NCBI GenBank assembly: GCA_015501055.1
Contig: JADNYV010000268.1
Location: 1 to 48,329 of the forward strand
Length of the DNA stretch: 48,329 bases
Reading direction: 5' to 3'
From: Mucidula mucida
Taxonomy: Eukaryota; Basidiomycota; Agaricomycetes; Agaricales; Physalacriaceae
Positions 1-11,570 of this stretch are shown here, in pieces (within the stretch, counting starts at the first letter, position 1; each line of letters opens with the position of its first letter). The notes beneath the pieces are model-generated. The model worked only from the letters and a program-made list of their open reading frames with translations, made no database searches and was not told the origin of the DNA. A program made the position numbers and the translations under genes.

Positions 1-439
1 GGCTGGGGAGGCTGTTTCTGACTCTGAACGTAAGCTCAAGCGGCGGAGCTTGCAAATAACAGCTTCGGAGGTGCTGCGAGCGCGCCAGCCGATAAGTGGC
101 TCGTTGCGATTTCACCAGCCTCGCCCGTGGTTTGGATGATGTCTGCAGAGGGGCAGACGACGCACGAGCCGACGACGGTAGGCGCGCTTGACACCCGGAG
201 GCGGAGGCGGGCGGGGAGGGAGCGGCACGCGAAGGGACGACAAGGGGTACATCCTCATCGTAAGGCGGAATATCAAAGTCCACATCGACAACCGTCAACT
301 CTTCTCGACGTGCTTTATCTCTGGCCGCGTCACAGGCCGCGGTCATCAGGCGTCCTACAGATTCCCAGTAAGTCTGTTCCTTTGCCGAGAGAGCATACCA
401 GTACTTGCCCACCCACCGACTACCCTGCAACCTAGACAT
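1..439 (-). CDS. Unknown protein, 3'-partial at window edge
   Basis: An open frame on the minus strand starts at an ATG at 439 and runs off the left edge without a stop, so at least 146 codons are visible. The first residues read MSRLQGSRWVGKYWYALSAK, followed by an acidic stretch (VVDVDFDIPPYDED) and a Ser/Ala/Pro-rich, basic tail. The same frame is also open upstream of the ATG to beyond position 600, so the true start could be further 5' or in another exon. A TATATAAA box lies about 195 bases upstream. The segment around W-x-ALS-x-KEQ-x-YW faintly recalls the second helix of an HMG box, but the rest of that domain is not recognisable, so I assign no function. Long open frame, acidic/basic zoning and the upstream TATA box argue that it is real. 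Confidence 0.45.
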   Translation of the reverse strand, partial: MSRLQGSRWVGKYWYALSAKEQTYWESVGRLMTAACDAARDKARREELTVVDVDFDIPPYDEDVPLVVPSRAAPSPPASASGCQARLPSSARASSAPLQTSSKPRARLVKSQRATYRLARSQHLRSCYLQAPPLELTFRVRNSLPS

Positions 440-631
440 GGTGAAGAGACCGCGGTAGTTGGGAGGAGATTTATATGCATTCCGTTCCAATTGAACACGA
501 GAGGTTGTCCTTGCGCCATAGTGTGTGTAGAGGCAGGTCGACAAAGATAGGGTGAAATAAAGAGGGTTAGATGTTAGAAGATGTGGTAGTCGTGGTCGTT
601 CACAATGAGGATCAAACTGGGTTTGGGCGCG

Positions 632-639
632 TTTATATA
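632..639 (-). promoter_or_regulatory. Candidate TATA box of the left-edge gene
   Basis: On the minus strand this reads TATATAAA. It lies about 195 bases upstream of the ATG at 439, a distance compatible with a fungal core promoter plus a 5' leader. Inference from position only. Confidence 0.3.
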
Positions 640-1779
640 TTGACCTGCGCGTCCATCACGTGAGAGTGTCCATTTCAAGACAACAATGCCATTGTTCTTG
701 GGATGAGTCGAAAATGCCACGAGTTTCATGTACGAGTGAGTGATTTGGACCGCGAGCGTGTTTTGGTGATTGTGATAGTGTGGCGCATGATATTCCCAAG
801 GTAGACTGAAATGGAAATCAGCGAGGTGGATTCAAGATTAAAGGCGCGGTACCATATAACGCCTAATCGCCAATCATACATTCCAAAAACGTAATCGATC
901 AAGAAGTTACAGAGGACGTCTCCTTGTATCCGGGATGTGTGCATACAGCGTGCGGTGCTTGAAGAAGCCCGCGATTGAGGCTTTACTTGAGACGCAATTT
1001 TGAATGTCCGTACTGAATTCGGTGGTTCCGTCTACTGAAAGGACATCGGATTACGCTCCAAAAGTATAGCTGATAGAATCTGGTTATTTTCCAATCACTT
1101 CAACAACACGGGGCTGACATACCAGGTACTAATTCTCCTAGCCGCCACTGAAGGGCTGTATGACTTTACACCCGAGCTAGTTGTTACCAACATATGACCC
1201 AAAACCCGACCAGCGCGTCACCACAGGGTTTCGATTGCTGCCACTCGAAAGTTGGCGCAGTAAGCGGCTCTATCTGTCGACGTCATCGATAAAGGGAAGG
1301 CGTATCATCCAGTTCGTATCGACAAGCAAGATGGCAGTCGTCATTTTAGTGCTATGGTGTCGAATATTGCGCGCGCCTTTGCCTGCCATGAAAGCAATAA
1401 GCGTTGAAAATGAAAATACATAACATTTAAAGCAGACATACCCCATGTCTCAACAAGCGTCCGTGGCTCTTGACACTCCCGGTAATTGAACGCATCCGCG
1501 GCTGGAGGGGACATAATCTGGCTAGCGGTGACGTTCAGTGGACGTAGCAGTGAAAGCCTGAAAGGCGATCGGAAGCGGGCCGGTGTGCCGCAGCTTGTCA
1601 ACTACTCAATTCCAGTTCAAGTCTTGGGTTGTTACCAACACAAACGAAGGGCTGTCTATAACCGTATATTTTGTGATCTCTTGCGCCCGAAGTCAGTGAA
1701 CAGATTTTGATATTCACCCATGTGCAAGGTTCTGACGCGTCTCTGCAGTGCAAATGGCGGAAAATAAACCCGCAAACTC
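640..1779. other. Intergenic, no supported gene
   Basis: Only short open frames are present, none with a recognisable motif or a convincing splice structure. It would contain the 5' regions of the divergent left-edge gene and of the F-box pseudogene. Confidence 0.5.
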
Positions 1780-3469
1780 ATGTCCACCTGCGCTCTCATA
1801 TCCCTTCATGCAGAGGAGCCTCATACAAAGCGAACCGCGCGTGTCGAGGAGATCCTTCGGCGCAACAACCCCCCACTCGATGTAGAGCTCGCCGACTTTC
1901 GTCTTGTTGATCGCGCTCCAGAGATCCTTCAGGACCTCGATGAGAAGATTGTACTTGCAAAAGAAACGCTGGACAATCTCGTTTGGGCTCGCAGCCAGGC
2001 TGAATCCCACGTGGCCGACGCCAAATCCCTCATTCATCCCATGCGCTCCCTTCCCTACGATGTCTTATCGGAAATATTCTCGCATTGTGTCCCCTCCTGG
2101 GCCATGAACGAAAGAAGCGCCACATCGCTTGATCTGCGTACCGCACCATGGACGTTAACCCGTGTGTGCTTTCGCTGGCGACACATTGCCCTGTCATCGC
2201 CAAACCTGTGGACTTACATTGGTTTGGATTTGAGGAGCTGGACAGACAGACTTCTCGTCAGCTGCTCTATACGTTGGGAGTCTTCTTCGAGCGCTCAAAA
2301 GGCCTACCTCTGTCGGTATATATTTGCAGCCTTGAAGAAATTTACGAACATCCGCTTCTTTCTGTCCTGGAGGTCACCATACCGCGTTGGAAACAACTCA
2401 CTATATCCATCCCAAACCTCTCATTGCGATCATTCTCTGGCATTATCTTCTCTTCCCTAAAAATCCTTGTTCTTAATTTTGATGCAGACTACGAGTCGGA
2501 ATCTAACATGGACGTATCAGTATTCATTCCCACCAGCGTGCCAGTCCTTCGCACATTCAAGGTGGACCCTTACTTTACATGGGATGCAATTGACTACACT
2601 GATCTCCCATGGTCCAACTTCGTCAGGGTTATCGACCTTCCCTCTGATGATGCTGAGGTTTGTAACTATCTCGAGACAATGACCAAGTTGGAGGAGCTCA
2701 CCGTGCTCGCAATGAACACCGCTGTATTCCTTCGGGATGCGCCAGTTTCTCTTCCAATCCTGTCACGGCTCACACTCATAGAATCGGGTGATCCAGATCT
2801 CAAGCATCTGCAAAAGGTTTTCTCCATTTTAGATATCCCTTCCTTATCTGGCCTCAATCTCTGTTTCCGAGCCAGAGATCATAAAATACACCATTTTCCT
2901 CAACTACAGATTGGGACGAAAGAGACGTTGGTCAACTTGTACATTTCTTGTACCATGACCAGTCATACCGATAACGTTCAGAACCTCCTACGCTTCTTGC
3001 TCGACACACCGTGTGCCGAAACCTTTTGCATCGTCGACGAGGCTATGTCGGTTGACTTCATATCTGCATTGAAGGTATCCCCAGCTTTGTCACCGCTCTT
3101 GCCATGCCTTCGCAAGCTTGATATCAGCGACTGCTTTTGCGATAATGCGCTCAGGGAAAACTTTTCAGTAATCTATGACATGCTGGAATCCAGTATGCCG
3201 CGGTCATGACGTCCACGTCTGGTACTTCTAACGTCAATCCCAGGACCCTCTTAGAGACCGTTCGTGTTCCTCGTTGGTTATACTTTGAGAAGGATGATGG
3301 TTGGCAGGATGTCTGTCGCAACCTAAAAGTGGAGTGTGGGATAACCATGCAGGACGACGACTCGGACAACGAGGAATCTGACAACGCCTCAGACGACGAG
3401 CAGTCATATGACGACTCGAACGATGAGCAGTCTGACGACGACTCCGAGGATTCTGATAGCGAGGGATAG
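1780..3469 (+). pseudogene. F-box/LRR-type protein with two frameshifts
   Basis: Three consecutive frames together give one protein related to the gene at 22596-24263. Frame 1 (from the ATG at 1780) carries a predicted coiled-coil (EILQDLDEKIVLAKETLDNL), then an F-box (MRSLPYDVLSEIFSHCVPSW, later PWTLTRVCFRWRHIAL and SSPNLWT). Around 2245-2265 the homology moves to another frame (LLYTLGVFFERSKGLPLS onward), and near 3195-3210 it moves again, into RTLLETVRVPRWLYFE. It ends with an Asp/Glu/Ser-rich tail of about 38 residues that the paralogue lacks. Each shift equals loss of one base or gain of two. An intron does not explain either: the first break lies inside the conserved block after the F-box, and a good-looking GTATGC...CCCAG candidate at the second (3193-3243) is 51 bases and leads straight to a stop. 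F-box proteins normally dock substrates to SCF ubiquitin ligases through Skp1. Decayed gene or sequencing indels are both possible. Confidence 0.7.
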
Positions 3470-3648
3470 GCAATAATACTTCTTCATCGCGATTAAGAAG
3501 GTAAATAACGTTCTCGTCTTATTGCACGTTTTTACGGGCTCTTCTCTGGATCATAAATCGGCAATAGAACCCAGCGGGCGATGGTGGTCTCGCGGACCAC
3601 TCACAGCGCGAAGCATTGATGTTTGAGTGTATTATATAGGTACAGTAT

Positions 3649-5120
3649 CTATACAGGTATCACATACACCGGCACCTGGCTACCTTCCCCATCAACGAAC
3701 ATCTGCAGCACAGGCGCGAACCTCTTCTCAATCTTCACGCCCGTGTCCCTAAACTCAAAGGCGCGAATCATAAACACCAACAACACCTTGCGCTCCATGA
3801 GTGCTATCAATCACCAAGTCATTAGTACTACGCGCAGAGAAACTTGGAGAATGATAAGCTCGTCCCTAATCGCCAGCCAATGCACACCCGTGGCCCGTCT
3901 AAGAAACTCGAGATGTTGCCATACGGTCCTCGCGGCAGCTGATTGGGCGGTGGCACCCCGCCTGGGACGAGCCACCGCTCGGGTTTGAACAATGGGCCAT
4001 CGGGACCCCAGACGGCCGGGTTGGTGTTCACAACCGTGAACGGGACGACGAATCGCTGTGTATATCAAGCATAGTCCTGTAATGTTTTCTGCAAGGAGTA
4101 CTTACATCGCCCGCCTTGACCGTCAAGCTTGTGACGGTCTGACAGTTGGAGAGCGTGATGGGCGTGGAGAGAGGTATCACATCGGCTTGGGTGGCGATAC
4201 AGTCTCTGTCATGTGCGGTGGGAAGAAGACGGAGCCTACAGCTAGTTTAAGGGCGTGAATATCTTATCGACAAAGAAGTACTACATACCCTTCGCGTATG
4301 ACAGCATCGAGGTATTCCAATTCCTCGAGCGCTTCATAGTCGCCGATATCCACGTTTTCAGCTCCAGTCGCAGCTTGGTTTGGCCGGCCGGATTCTGTAC
4401 CAGGTTGAGCATAGTCGCTGCTAGGGTTCCGGTCGTCATTTCGTGTCCAGCCATTCTGAGGTGAAGGGCGTAGGTAAAAAGTAAATCATTCGTACATGAA
4501 AGAAGAATCTGGAGAAACCTGAGCAGTTGAATTGATCTGGATTTGCGGACTTACATTTTGGAGCATCTGATCTTTTGTCAAAGCAGATTCGTTCACCAAC
4601 AATGACAAGATGTCATTTCCACCCGCCATAACGCCATGTAATTCGGAAAGCAGCTGATCGCCAACGTCCAGTATGATCTTCTTCGCGATGCCGTCTTCGT
4701 GCAGCGCAGGTATCGGCAGCGTAAGCACCCATGGGAACATGTCGATGATAACGGTGATCCCGGAAAGTTGGACATGTTCTGTACGTCGTTATGCCATGTT
4801 TCGCTTATGGCCTTGGTCTCCGCACTATTATGGTCTGAGTTCTGCCCAAACCCGACGCGTGAAATGACTTCCAGCCTGACAGAAAATCAGCGAACGTCGT
4901 TAGACATAGAGCAATAAGTAAATACGGACGTGCAGAGTGACAGGTAATCGTAGAGGTTGATTTGCAGAGGACCGGAGCCTTCGTTCTTCTCTATGTCAGC
5001 CGTCAGACGAGCGACACACTTCAGAAGGTGTCAAACCGGAGATACAACCTGAAAGGTACATGGCATACCTGCTCTGCACACTTGACGACGTCCTCGGTCA
5101 TCCCTTTAACGGCGGTCGCA
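3649..5120 (-). pseudogene. Cytochrome P450, 5'-truncated and damaged
   Basis: The C-terminal two thirds of a fungal P450 can be read through canonical introns. From 5' to 3': a helix F-G region (INLYDYLSLCT, then LEVISRVGFGQN), the I-helix MAGHEMTTGTLAATM, the K-helix with E-x-x-R (YLDAVIREG, GTATGT donor directly after), DVIPLSTPITL, the PERW motif (GPLFKPERW), and the haem loop FLDGPRVCIGWRL with the cysteine ligand. It ends VPVYVIPV at a TAG (3651-3649). The membrane anchor and helices A to E are missing; upstream lies a different gene. Two lesions are visible. A one-base shift sits near 4355-4375, beside an AAAA run, between KLRLE and NVDIGDYE. The last intron has a perfect branch site (TACTAAT) and acceptor but a donor reading GGACGA where GTACGA is expected after the haem motif. 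It would have been a microsomal haem-thiolate monooxygenase. Confidence 0.8.
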
Positions 5121-5258
5121 CTACAGTAATCAGACAGACGGATGTGCGTACGCCGCGGCCTTGGAGGCAGGGGCGCGAGGATCCAAGCAATGCATTGGGT
5201 AAGAAAACAGCGGCAACGCGGAAAATGTTCGGGTTATGGTTTCGGCGTGTTCACTACT

Positions 5259-6123
5259 TTACGATTCGGAACACTGGAGGCTAAATACAAGAACAAAAGC
5301 AGCAGCGAGAAAAGAAACCATGCTGTTCCAAATGCCCTTCAACTCGTTAATGATAACAGTCACGGCATTTTTGATCGCCTTGAGCTGGTCAAGGGTTGTC
5401 TGGAGGCAGGGGCATAGGTCGGCTTGAGTACTTTTGCCTTGGAGATTAGTTTCCGAAATTAAAGGCAATACAGCGCACATACTGTTCAAGACGAGTTGGC
5501 TCCCGTAACGAAAGTTGCCTATTGAGGCGTTGCCATCAGCTTTGTACAATAGCCGCACAAAGTACTTACTGCCACTCAGCGGCGATCGTTCTGTCGAAAT
5601 GTGATGATCAGCAATTGACAATTTAGTAATAGCACCCCAATGGAAAACCTACTCTACGGCGGCAAGTCCGTACTCTACGGTGTCAAGTCGCCGACGGATA
5701 TCCTGCCTGTCAAATTATTGTTACTAGCTTGTATGACATTTGTTCCACACTCACTGGAACCGCGCATTTTGAGCGCGGTCTTGCGCGCGGGCTTGCGCTG
5801 TCTGGCTGGAAAGACCAGCAATGGCAGACCTTCGTCAAATTAGCATTTGTTAATGGAAGTGGTCCGAACACTCACTCCAGCCTGGCCTGCGCAGACGTTC
5901 CCGTCAACGTCGGCCTGCGGGATGAACGTCAAGATTTGGCGTAACGGATACTACAGTTGGCGAATATCGGCGTACATGTTATCTGCGATGACCGTTTCCC
6001 TGCCCAAAAGTTAAGGCTACTCGTCCACTGACAGTAATTGAGTACTTACAGGCCATTTAGGGTGACAGCAGCAGGGTCTGAAGACGAATTCGAGCTTGAC
6101 GGCTCGAGAGTTGGGGGGGTCAT
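5259..6123 (-). CDS. Small tail-anchored coiled-coil protein
   Basis: Starting at the ATG at 6123 and ending at the TAA at 5261-5259, eight short exons splice in phase into about 173 residues. Donors seen include GTAAGT (6049), GTAGTA (5954), GTGAGT (twice), GTAGGT, GTAAGT and GTATGT; several introns have CTAAT or TGAC branch sites. The N-terminus is Ser/Pro/Thr-rich and polar. The middle is helical and charged (ARAQDRAQNARFQQDIRRRL, then DTVEYGLAAVE). A second helical segment (TTLDQLKAIKNAVTVIINEL) is followed by a single hydrophobic stretch (SMVSFLAAAFVLVFSLQ) just before the stop, with CSES after it. That arrangement is typical of tail-anchored membrane proteins. I do not recognise the family. 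Its stop lies about 140 bases before the first recognisable P450 exon on the same strand. Confidence 0.55.
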
Positions 6124-7339
6124 TATCGACTGACGCAGGCGCAGGCGCAGAACTAGGACAGTGTATCTTATATGATGGCTAGCCATCGCTCTTTATACGA
6201 TTTGGGCAGTAGCTGCCACTGGTCGGTGGTCGAGGTTCTTGATTTAGGGGTTGGCTTCTTTTCAGAGTCGATAGCGGTGATGCTGCATGTGTTATTGCAA
6301 GGCCTGTTTGGGAACTAGTAGAATTTCGTGTTCAACGCCTTGACTCAACACAACAGTGCTGTCCCCCGTTAATGGCAAGCCCGTAAAACACTTGAAAGCT
6401 ACATATGAAGATTGTCGATTCCGATCCGCTCCCGCGGACGAGTTCAAAACAGCAAGTTCTGGGGATGTGTGACTTCTATTGCAGTGGACACGACAGCAAT
6501 CGCGACGATCTTGGGGAACTTGGTCACCGGGTCCGGGGCACTCCATCATACGTATGGCTTCTTAATTGAACGCGCAAGAGGTAACAGCGCTGACGACAAT
6601 GACCTGGAAAGACGCAGCCGTTTAAGCAAGGCAACATGTCATTGGGCACACCAATCAACGCAACCATATTTGTTCTTCGACATTCACTCGTCGAATACGA
6701 GAGACAGTCAACACTAGAACAGGCATCTTTTCAAGCCGCCAGGTTCAAGATAAAATATTGCCAACATTGGCGTACGACAACGCCGGAGGCGGACCAGCGG
6801 GAGTGGTGTGCCTCTCGACGCTTCGTGGGGCAGGTTGCTCACTTAAAAAGGCGGAGCACCGTTTTATGGCGGCGATCATCTGCTAGCACCGTTCTGAGCC
6901 TTGAGGAAAGTCCGAGTTTCTGGCAGGTACAGTATTATAAGTACAAGGTGCTCCAGACATCGATCTCGGCCAACCAGCCTACTAATAGTACTCTTGTGGT
7001 TCAAAAGGAAGTAGCATGCTTAAAGAATGCATACGCTTTCGAAGCTTTCCGCCCCGCCGTGTGATAACTCTGGTCTAACGCATTGCACATTATTTTCGGT
7101 CATCTTTGAAGTCCAACACCCGTGTCAGCGAAGTCAAAAGAGTAATGGGTGTCCTACTACACCTGGCTTCATAATGGACGACATCAATCAAAATAGAACA
7201 GGTACTATCACCAAATGTGGACCGTGTCAAAACGTCTGGAAAGCATAAGACAAAGCAAAATTACAAGTACAGCAATAGCCAAACACAGCGTCATCAAATT
7301 GTTGCCTTGATGAAAACATCAGTTACTAGCCTCCCATTT
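6124..7339. other. Intergenic, no supported gene
   Basis: No open frame here has a recognisable motif or a convincing exon structure. A GC-skewed run GTTGGGGGGGT lies just upstream of the coiled-coil gene's ATG. Confidence 0.45.
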
Positions 7340-8625
7340 TCAAAAAACACGGACTTTAACCTGCGACCACGTCCCCGCCGCCACAATCAAAGCCTGCTCA
7401 AAATGCCCTCGACACAGCTTGCACGTGATGTTGCCCGCGCACCGCTTCATCGAAGCCACTAATAACGGCGGTGACAGATCTACGAAAGCATTACCAATCA
7501 GCTATCAACCTTCTTCTACGAGTAGCCAACCGACCTGGTTTCGCCTCATCCACCACCCTTGCCGCAGCGAGCGCCCACGCCCGCTGCGAATCCAAACCAC
7601 ATCCATGCGCCTGTGGCCGCACGCACAAAATGTCCTTCAGCGCCGCCATCCGCTGCAAATGCAGGAAAACCAGCCGCTTGACGTACCGACCGCCCATGCG
7701 CTCCGCCATATCTTCAGTAATCCTCCTCATGTTGTACGATAGCAGATGACCCGACACAAGCACTGCTAATGCGTCAATGTCGTGATGCGCGGCGAGCATG
7801 TAAACCTCCATGGGGTGAAGGGGGGCATGCGAGTATAGGAGCGCGAAGAGGCACTTGGTTGGGGTGATGAGCGTTGGTGGAGAAAGGCCGTAGAGCGGAA
7901 AGTGGTCGACCGCAGAGACGAGGACGTCAAACGGGGGATCGAAAGGCGCAATAGGAAGGTTGTAGACAGCGTGAAGAATGATATTGAGAATGTGCGAGTC
8001 TTCGTCCACCGCGACGATACCCGCATTCACTAACAATATGCCAAACGCATTATTGGACGCTTTGTCCAGCGAACTACGGTGCGAGTAGAAGAGAACACGA
8101 TCGGAGCTCTTGAGCACAATATCGGGGGATACCGAAGGTATAGCATAGGCTGTTGGATGAAATACCGTCGATACCGAGCAATCATCGTCGTCCTACAGGA
8201 CCGCAGGTTAGAAAAGGGCATTCCAGCAACTACAACCACCCACAGAGTCAATCAGAGTCTGAGTGCTACTAGCAGCAGCGTCTGAACTAACAGAACTTCG
8301 AGAGGCCATGATATCAGGCATGACGTCGCGCGCACGTTCATTTCCGGTCTTCTGGCAAGTCGTTAGTCGCGCTGCACAAGCGTCCGTAGGTCGCAAAACA
8401 GACCATAAGCTCCTGATAGGGAGAGCCGTTGAGGCCCTTCGATGACCGAGGGCCAATATTATCACGCTCGTCAACATTGTTCCATGCAATAAGCTCGGAC
8501 GTCATGGCCTCTATCTCATGCTGTATGTTTGGGTCGTCCTCTGCATATATATAGCATCACCTTCTCTAGCGGAAACGAAAGAAAACTAGCTTACCAGTTG
8601 TCAAGTTGGTAGCGTCCGTGTACAT
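7340..8625 (-). CDS. BTB/POZ-domain protein (copy 1)
   Basis: Five exons join in phase: 8625-8595, 8540-8404, 8351-8244, 8192-7535 and 7479-7340, giving 357 residues. Donors are GTAAGC, GTCTGT, GTGGGT and GTCGGT. Exon 4 starts with the BTB fold: PDIVLKSSDRVLFYSHRSSL then ASNNAFGILL matches the family pattern D-x-V-L-x-x-S-D-x-x-x-F-x-x-H-x-x-x-L-x-x-x-S-x-x-F. The rest of exon 4 is helical and contains MEVYMLAAHHDIDALAVLVS and WALAAARVVDEAKP. The last exon holds LLVASMKRCAGNITCKLCRG, a C-x-x-C pair near the C-terminus. BTB proteins dimerise and often link substrates to Cullin-3 ligases; in mushrooms the family is large and mostly uncharacterised. The exon sizes and splice phases match the paralogue at 19314-20707, which supports the model, including the short first exon. 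Confidence 0.85.
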
Positions 8626-10252
8626 GATGAACGCAAGAATGGAGAGTGTATGCGGCGTTTGTGGGACGCTTCTTTGCCATATCCCTTCCCAACTGATATA
8701 AGCGCCGAAGACGGCTTCTTAGCGGTCGAGAGGGAGGAATGAATGTTGTGTCGATATCCAGTACTCGCCCTGTCCCAAAACGCCAAAGCGTCGTAGATAT
8801 GATCCTTCAAGCGTGTCTTTTTCCTTCTTCGAGTAGACATTCAGAAATCTGTAAGCGATGCCTTTGATGCCGATGCTGCGTCAGGTGGGAATCATGGCGC
8901 GAGTTTGTGATGCACGAGGTAGCCAATCTCATCTTTGGATCTAACAATGCTTAGCTCATAGGCAAGCTGGAATGGCAGGAACCGCTTACGATGGGACCTC
9001 TCTCTAGCGTCGGGTACAATGAGAAGAATGTAAACCGCCTGGAGTACAGCTTTGCCGACTGTGGATGGAAGTATAACCTGTCACTGGCTGTCCTTGTATG
9101 GCGAAACGGCGAAAGACGCGCGAGTCGGTGCGGCGGAACATGTATCTTCTGATGCGATTCCAAGGTGTACCAGCTGGAGCGTTTTTGCCGACTTGCAGAG
9201 CCCAAATTCTGCTGGAAGAATTTTCCAACGACCATGGCCTGTAGAACCATCGGTCGTCGAATCCTGGAGCAAATGTGAGCACTCACCAATATGGAAAACC
9301 GTCGCCTGCTGGCTCTGCCATGTTCGTTCCAAAAACACCATATCACATAGACCCAGCCGCCTTTTCCGTCATCGCGCCGCCGTCTTTTGCCTGGCCACAG
9401 CTAGTTGATGGGGCAGAGCAACTATAGATTTGGGACTGCAGGGTGACATCAGCTCCGTAACGCCTAGGCCAGGGGCTGCGTATGCAAAACGCTCATTGGG
9501 TAGCGAGGGTAATCAGCCGCGATGGATGGATCCTATATGGATGGTCGATGTTGCCGTTCATGTCCAAGCGCCATTCGAGACACGTGACAAGGATGAATGC
9601 TTAGGCCTCGCGGGGATATCGCTTGGTTTCAATATGTACTCGGTGATATCAACGACGTTTATATATATGGTGTGTTATTTTTTGCACAGATACAATTTAA
9701 GAACAAAGAAACGGCAATCTAGGAGGTGGGGGGAGTGTGGCGTCGACTTGAAACTGCTCCCAGATTCCAAACATGTTATGGTATATAACACAGAGCGGAA
9801 GCAGAATTTGTTAGAGCTCTAGACTTTCAACGCAAGAAGCTGACACCAAGCTGTCGAGAGCGTACCGCAATTCAGTACTCTGTAAACGATCGCCACATAT
9901 ACATCCTGGATAACCTTTCAGTTCGCATTCGACATCAGGTCTCGCCTCAGTCACAGTTCTACCAGTAGAGATAGGTAATGATGCTCGCCATCCAAGGCCC
10001 TGTGTTTTGTGTTCACTCTATCGCATCTTAGGAAGGGTAGTGCTTAAGGTTTGGGCAAGGATTCTCGGATTGAATCCTCCGGCTTAGGTTACAGGCTCTA
10101 GGGATCGAAGATGTACCCAAGCATTAGACGGGTGGATGACCGACACACTAAGAGATCCCAAGAGGTAGGAGGAAAATGTGTCCAAATAACAATCAACAGT
10201 AATATTCACAAAAGTATTCAAAGATGAGATTAACAAGAGGTTAAGGAAAGTA
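8626..10252. other. Intergenic, only weak open frames
   Basis: Several frames of 90-130 codons exist on both strands around 8950-9820, but none shows a domain I recognise. A minus-strand segment near 9250-9300 reads DDRWFYRPWSL, vaguely like the WFTRGWTLQEL motif of HET proteins, without any other HET feature. The right part (about 10000-10252) follows the retroelement's last gene and could include its 3' end. Confidence 0.4.
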
Positions 10253-11570
10253 TTAGCGAACTGGTGGCATTGTATAGTGGATGAAACGTTCATGTAGCTC
10301 TGGCTGTGCCTGCATATACACCGCTAGGATGGCGCCGTGTTTCCTGAGGTACAAGATGAACGCATCACTTGCTCAACGTCCTATGACTTTCACGACGTCG
10401 AAGGAAGTGTTCCGTAAGAGGTACTCCAAAGTCGCGCTAATGCGGATGCCATGACCCTGGAGAGGTTCGCGTTTCGCGGCTGTGAACGCCTTTTGAATGC
10501 GTGTGAGGAATGCCTGTTTTGTTAACGGATGACATTTGTTCTTGACACAGTATGAGAACAGAGCGTCTCCGTGGCAAGGCTTGTTCAAGGTGAGGTGAGC
10601 GGTGAAGAGGGCCTCTGGGTTTAATGGGCCAATCTGACGAGACCAGAAAACACTCTCGCCTTGCGGTGCTGACTTTGTTGATGGCAAAAAGAAAGCCGTC
10701 TGTTCCAAGTTGTTCCGATCACGTTCCTGAGGAGATATGTTTAGCATTGTAGTCTCGACACATTAGTTTAAGGCGTAGGTGTAGTACCTTGCGAACGTCT
10801 GAAGGTTTGACGTGTATAGTTGGATTAAAGGACATCAATGTCCTGACTGTGAACTTGCCCAGGCGAGCCGCTGAGTAAAAGGTGGTTGTTAGACAGGCAG
10901 CGACTGCACAGTCCAGAGCTGCCGAGAGGTTAAGGTGAGATAATAGGTCCTCTATGATTTCCACTGTGTATGACAGTTGCTTTTTTGTCTTGGAAGATGG
11001 GGGCTGTAGTCGTTCAGCGGCACGTAGCAAGGCATCCAGCTCGTCTTTCTTCATTGTCCAGGAGGCTCCGTGGATAATGTGCCAAGCACGAACCGCGGAG
11101 ACGTAACCTGTAATAGTGCTCCCCGCATATGACCCGCTTAGAGTTGACACAAATGCAGATATTAGCAGAGCAGGAGCGGGACAGCAATCGTGTTCTGCAA
11201 CATGTTTGTTGTCACAGAAAACATGATACACCAGAAGACCGGAGCCGTATGTTTCTAGGGTTCCATCTGCCCAAGCAAATGTCAGGACATCACGAATACG
11301 ATCCATATCAGCTGGTATAAGGCCTGCCAGAGGCACACGACTCGAGGAGGCTGGTGTCCAACCAAACAAACGCTCCTTAGCTGGAATGTGCTGCCAAAAC
11401 GGCGAAGAAAGTGGTGTTAAGTGAGGCGTATATGGGCGTGCACGGGAAACCGCGAAGCGACGTAGTAATGTTGACTCAGAGATAGGTGAAGATGTCTGGG
11501 AGCCAGTCAAAGCTGGTTTGAGGGGAGGTAGTACGGTTGGGTGAGGGTTGAGGTTTGATGAGGGGCGCAT
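10253..11570 (-). pseudogene. Tyrosine recombinase of the retroelement, interrupted
   Basis: Likely start ATG at 11570, overlapping the end of RNase H in another frame. The core-binding part is visible (TLETYGSGLLVYHVFCDN, GSTITGYVSAVRAWHIIHG). The catalytic domain has the first Arg in FYSAARLGKFT and the H-x-x-R box in LQGHGIRISATLEYLLR. A 61-base intron (10787-10727, GTACTA...CTCAG) joins PSDVRK to ERDRNNLEQTAF. At 10375-10373 a TGA stands where the family has the Trp of the conserved G-R-W motif; the frame continues as ASDAFILYLRKHG (containing the nucleophilic Tyr) to a natural-looking stop at 10255-10253. A single TGG to TGA change would explain it. The enzyme integrates the circular cDNA intermediate in DIRS-like elements. 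Confidence 0.8.

Noticed and set aside
1..439. HMG-box protein
   Set aside because: Only a helix-2-like WxALSxKEQ segment is visible; helices 1 and 3 are not.
3193..3243. Intron GTATGC...CCCAG in the F-box pseudogene
   Set aside because: Signals look good, including CTAAC, but splicing leads directly to a stop and does not reach the frame of the conserved C-terminus.
9000..9350. HET-domain gene
   Set aside because: Only one WF...RPWSL-like motif was seen; no other HET motif and the frames do not join.
10084..10293. Terminal repeat of the retroelement
   Set aside because: Compared by eye with 15125-15480 in both orientations; no convincing match longer than about 10 bases.
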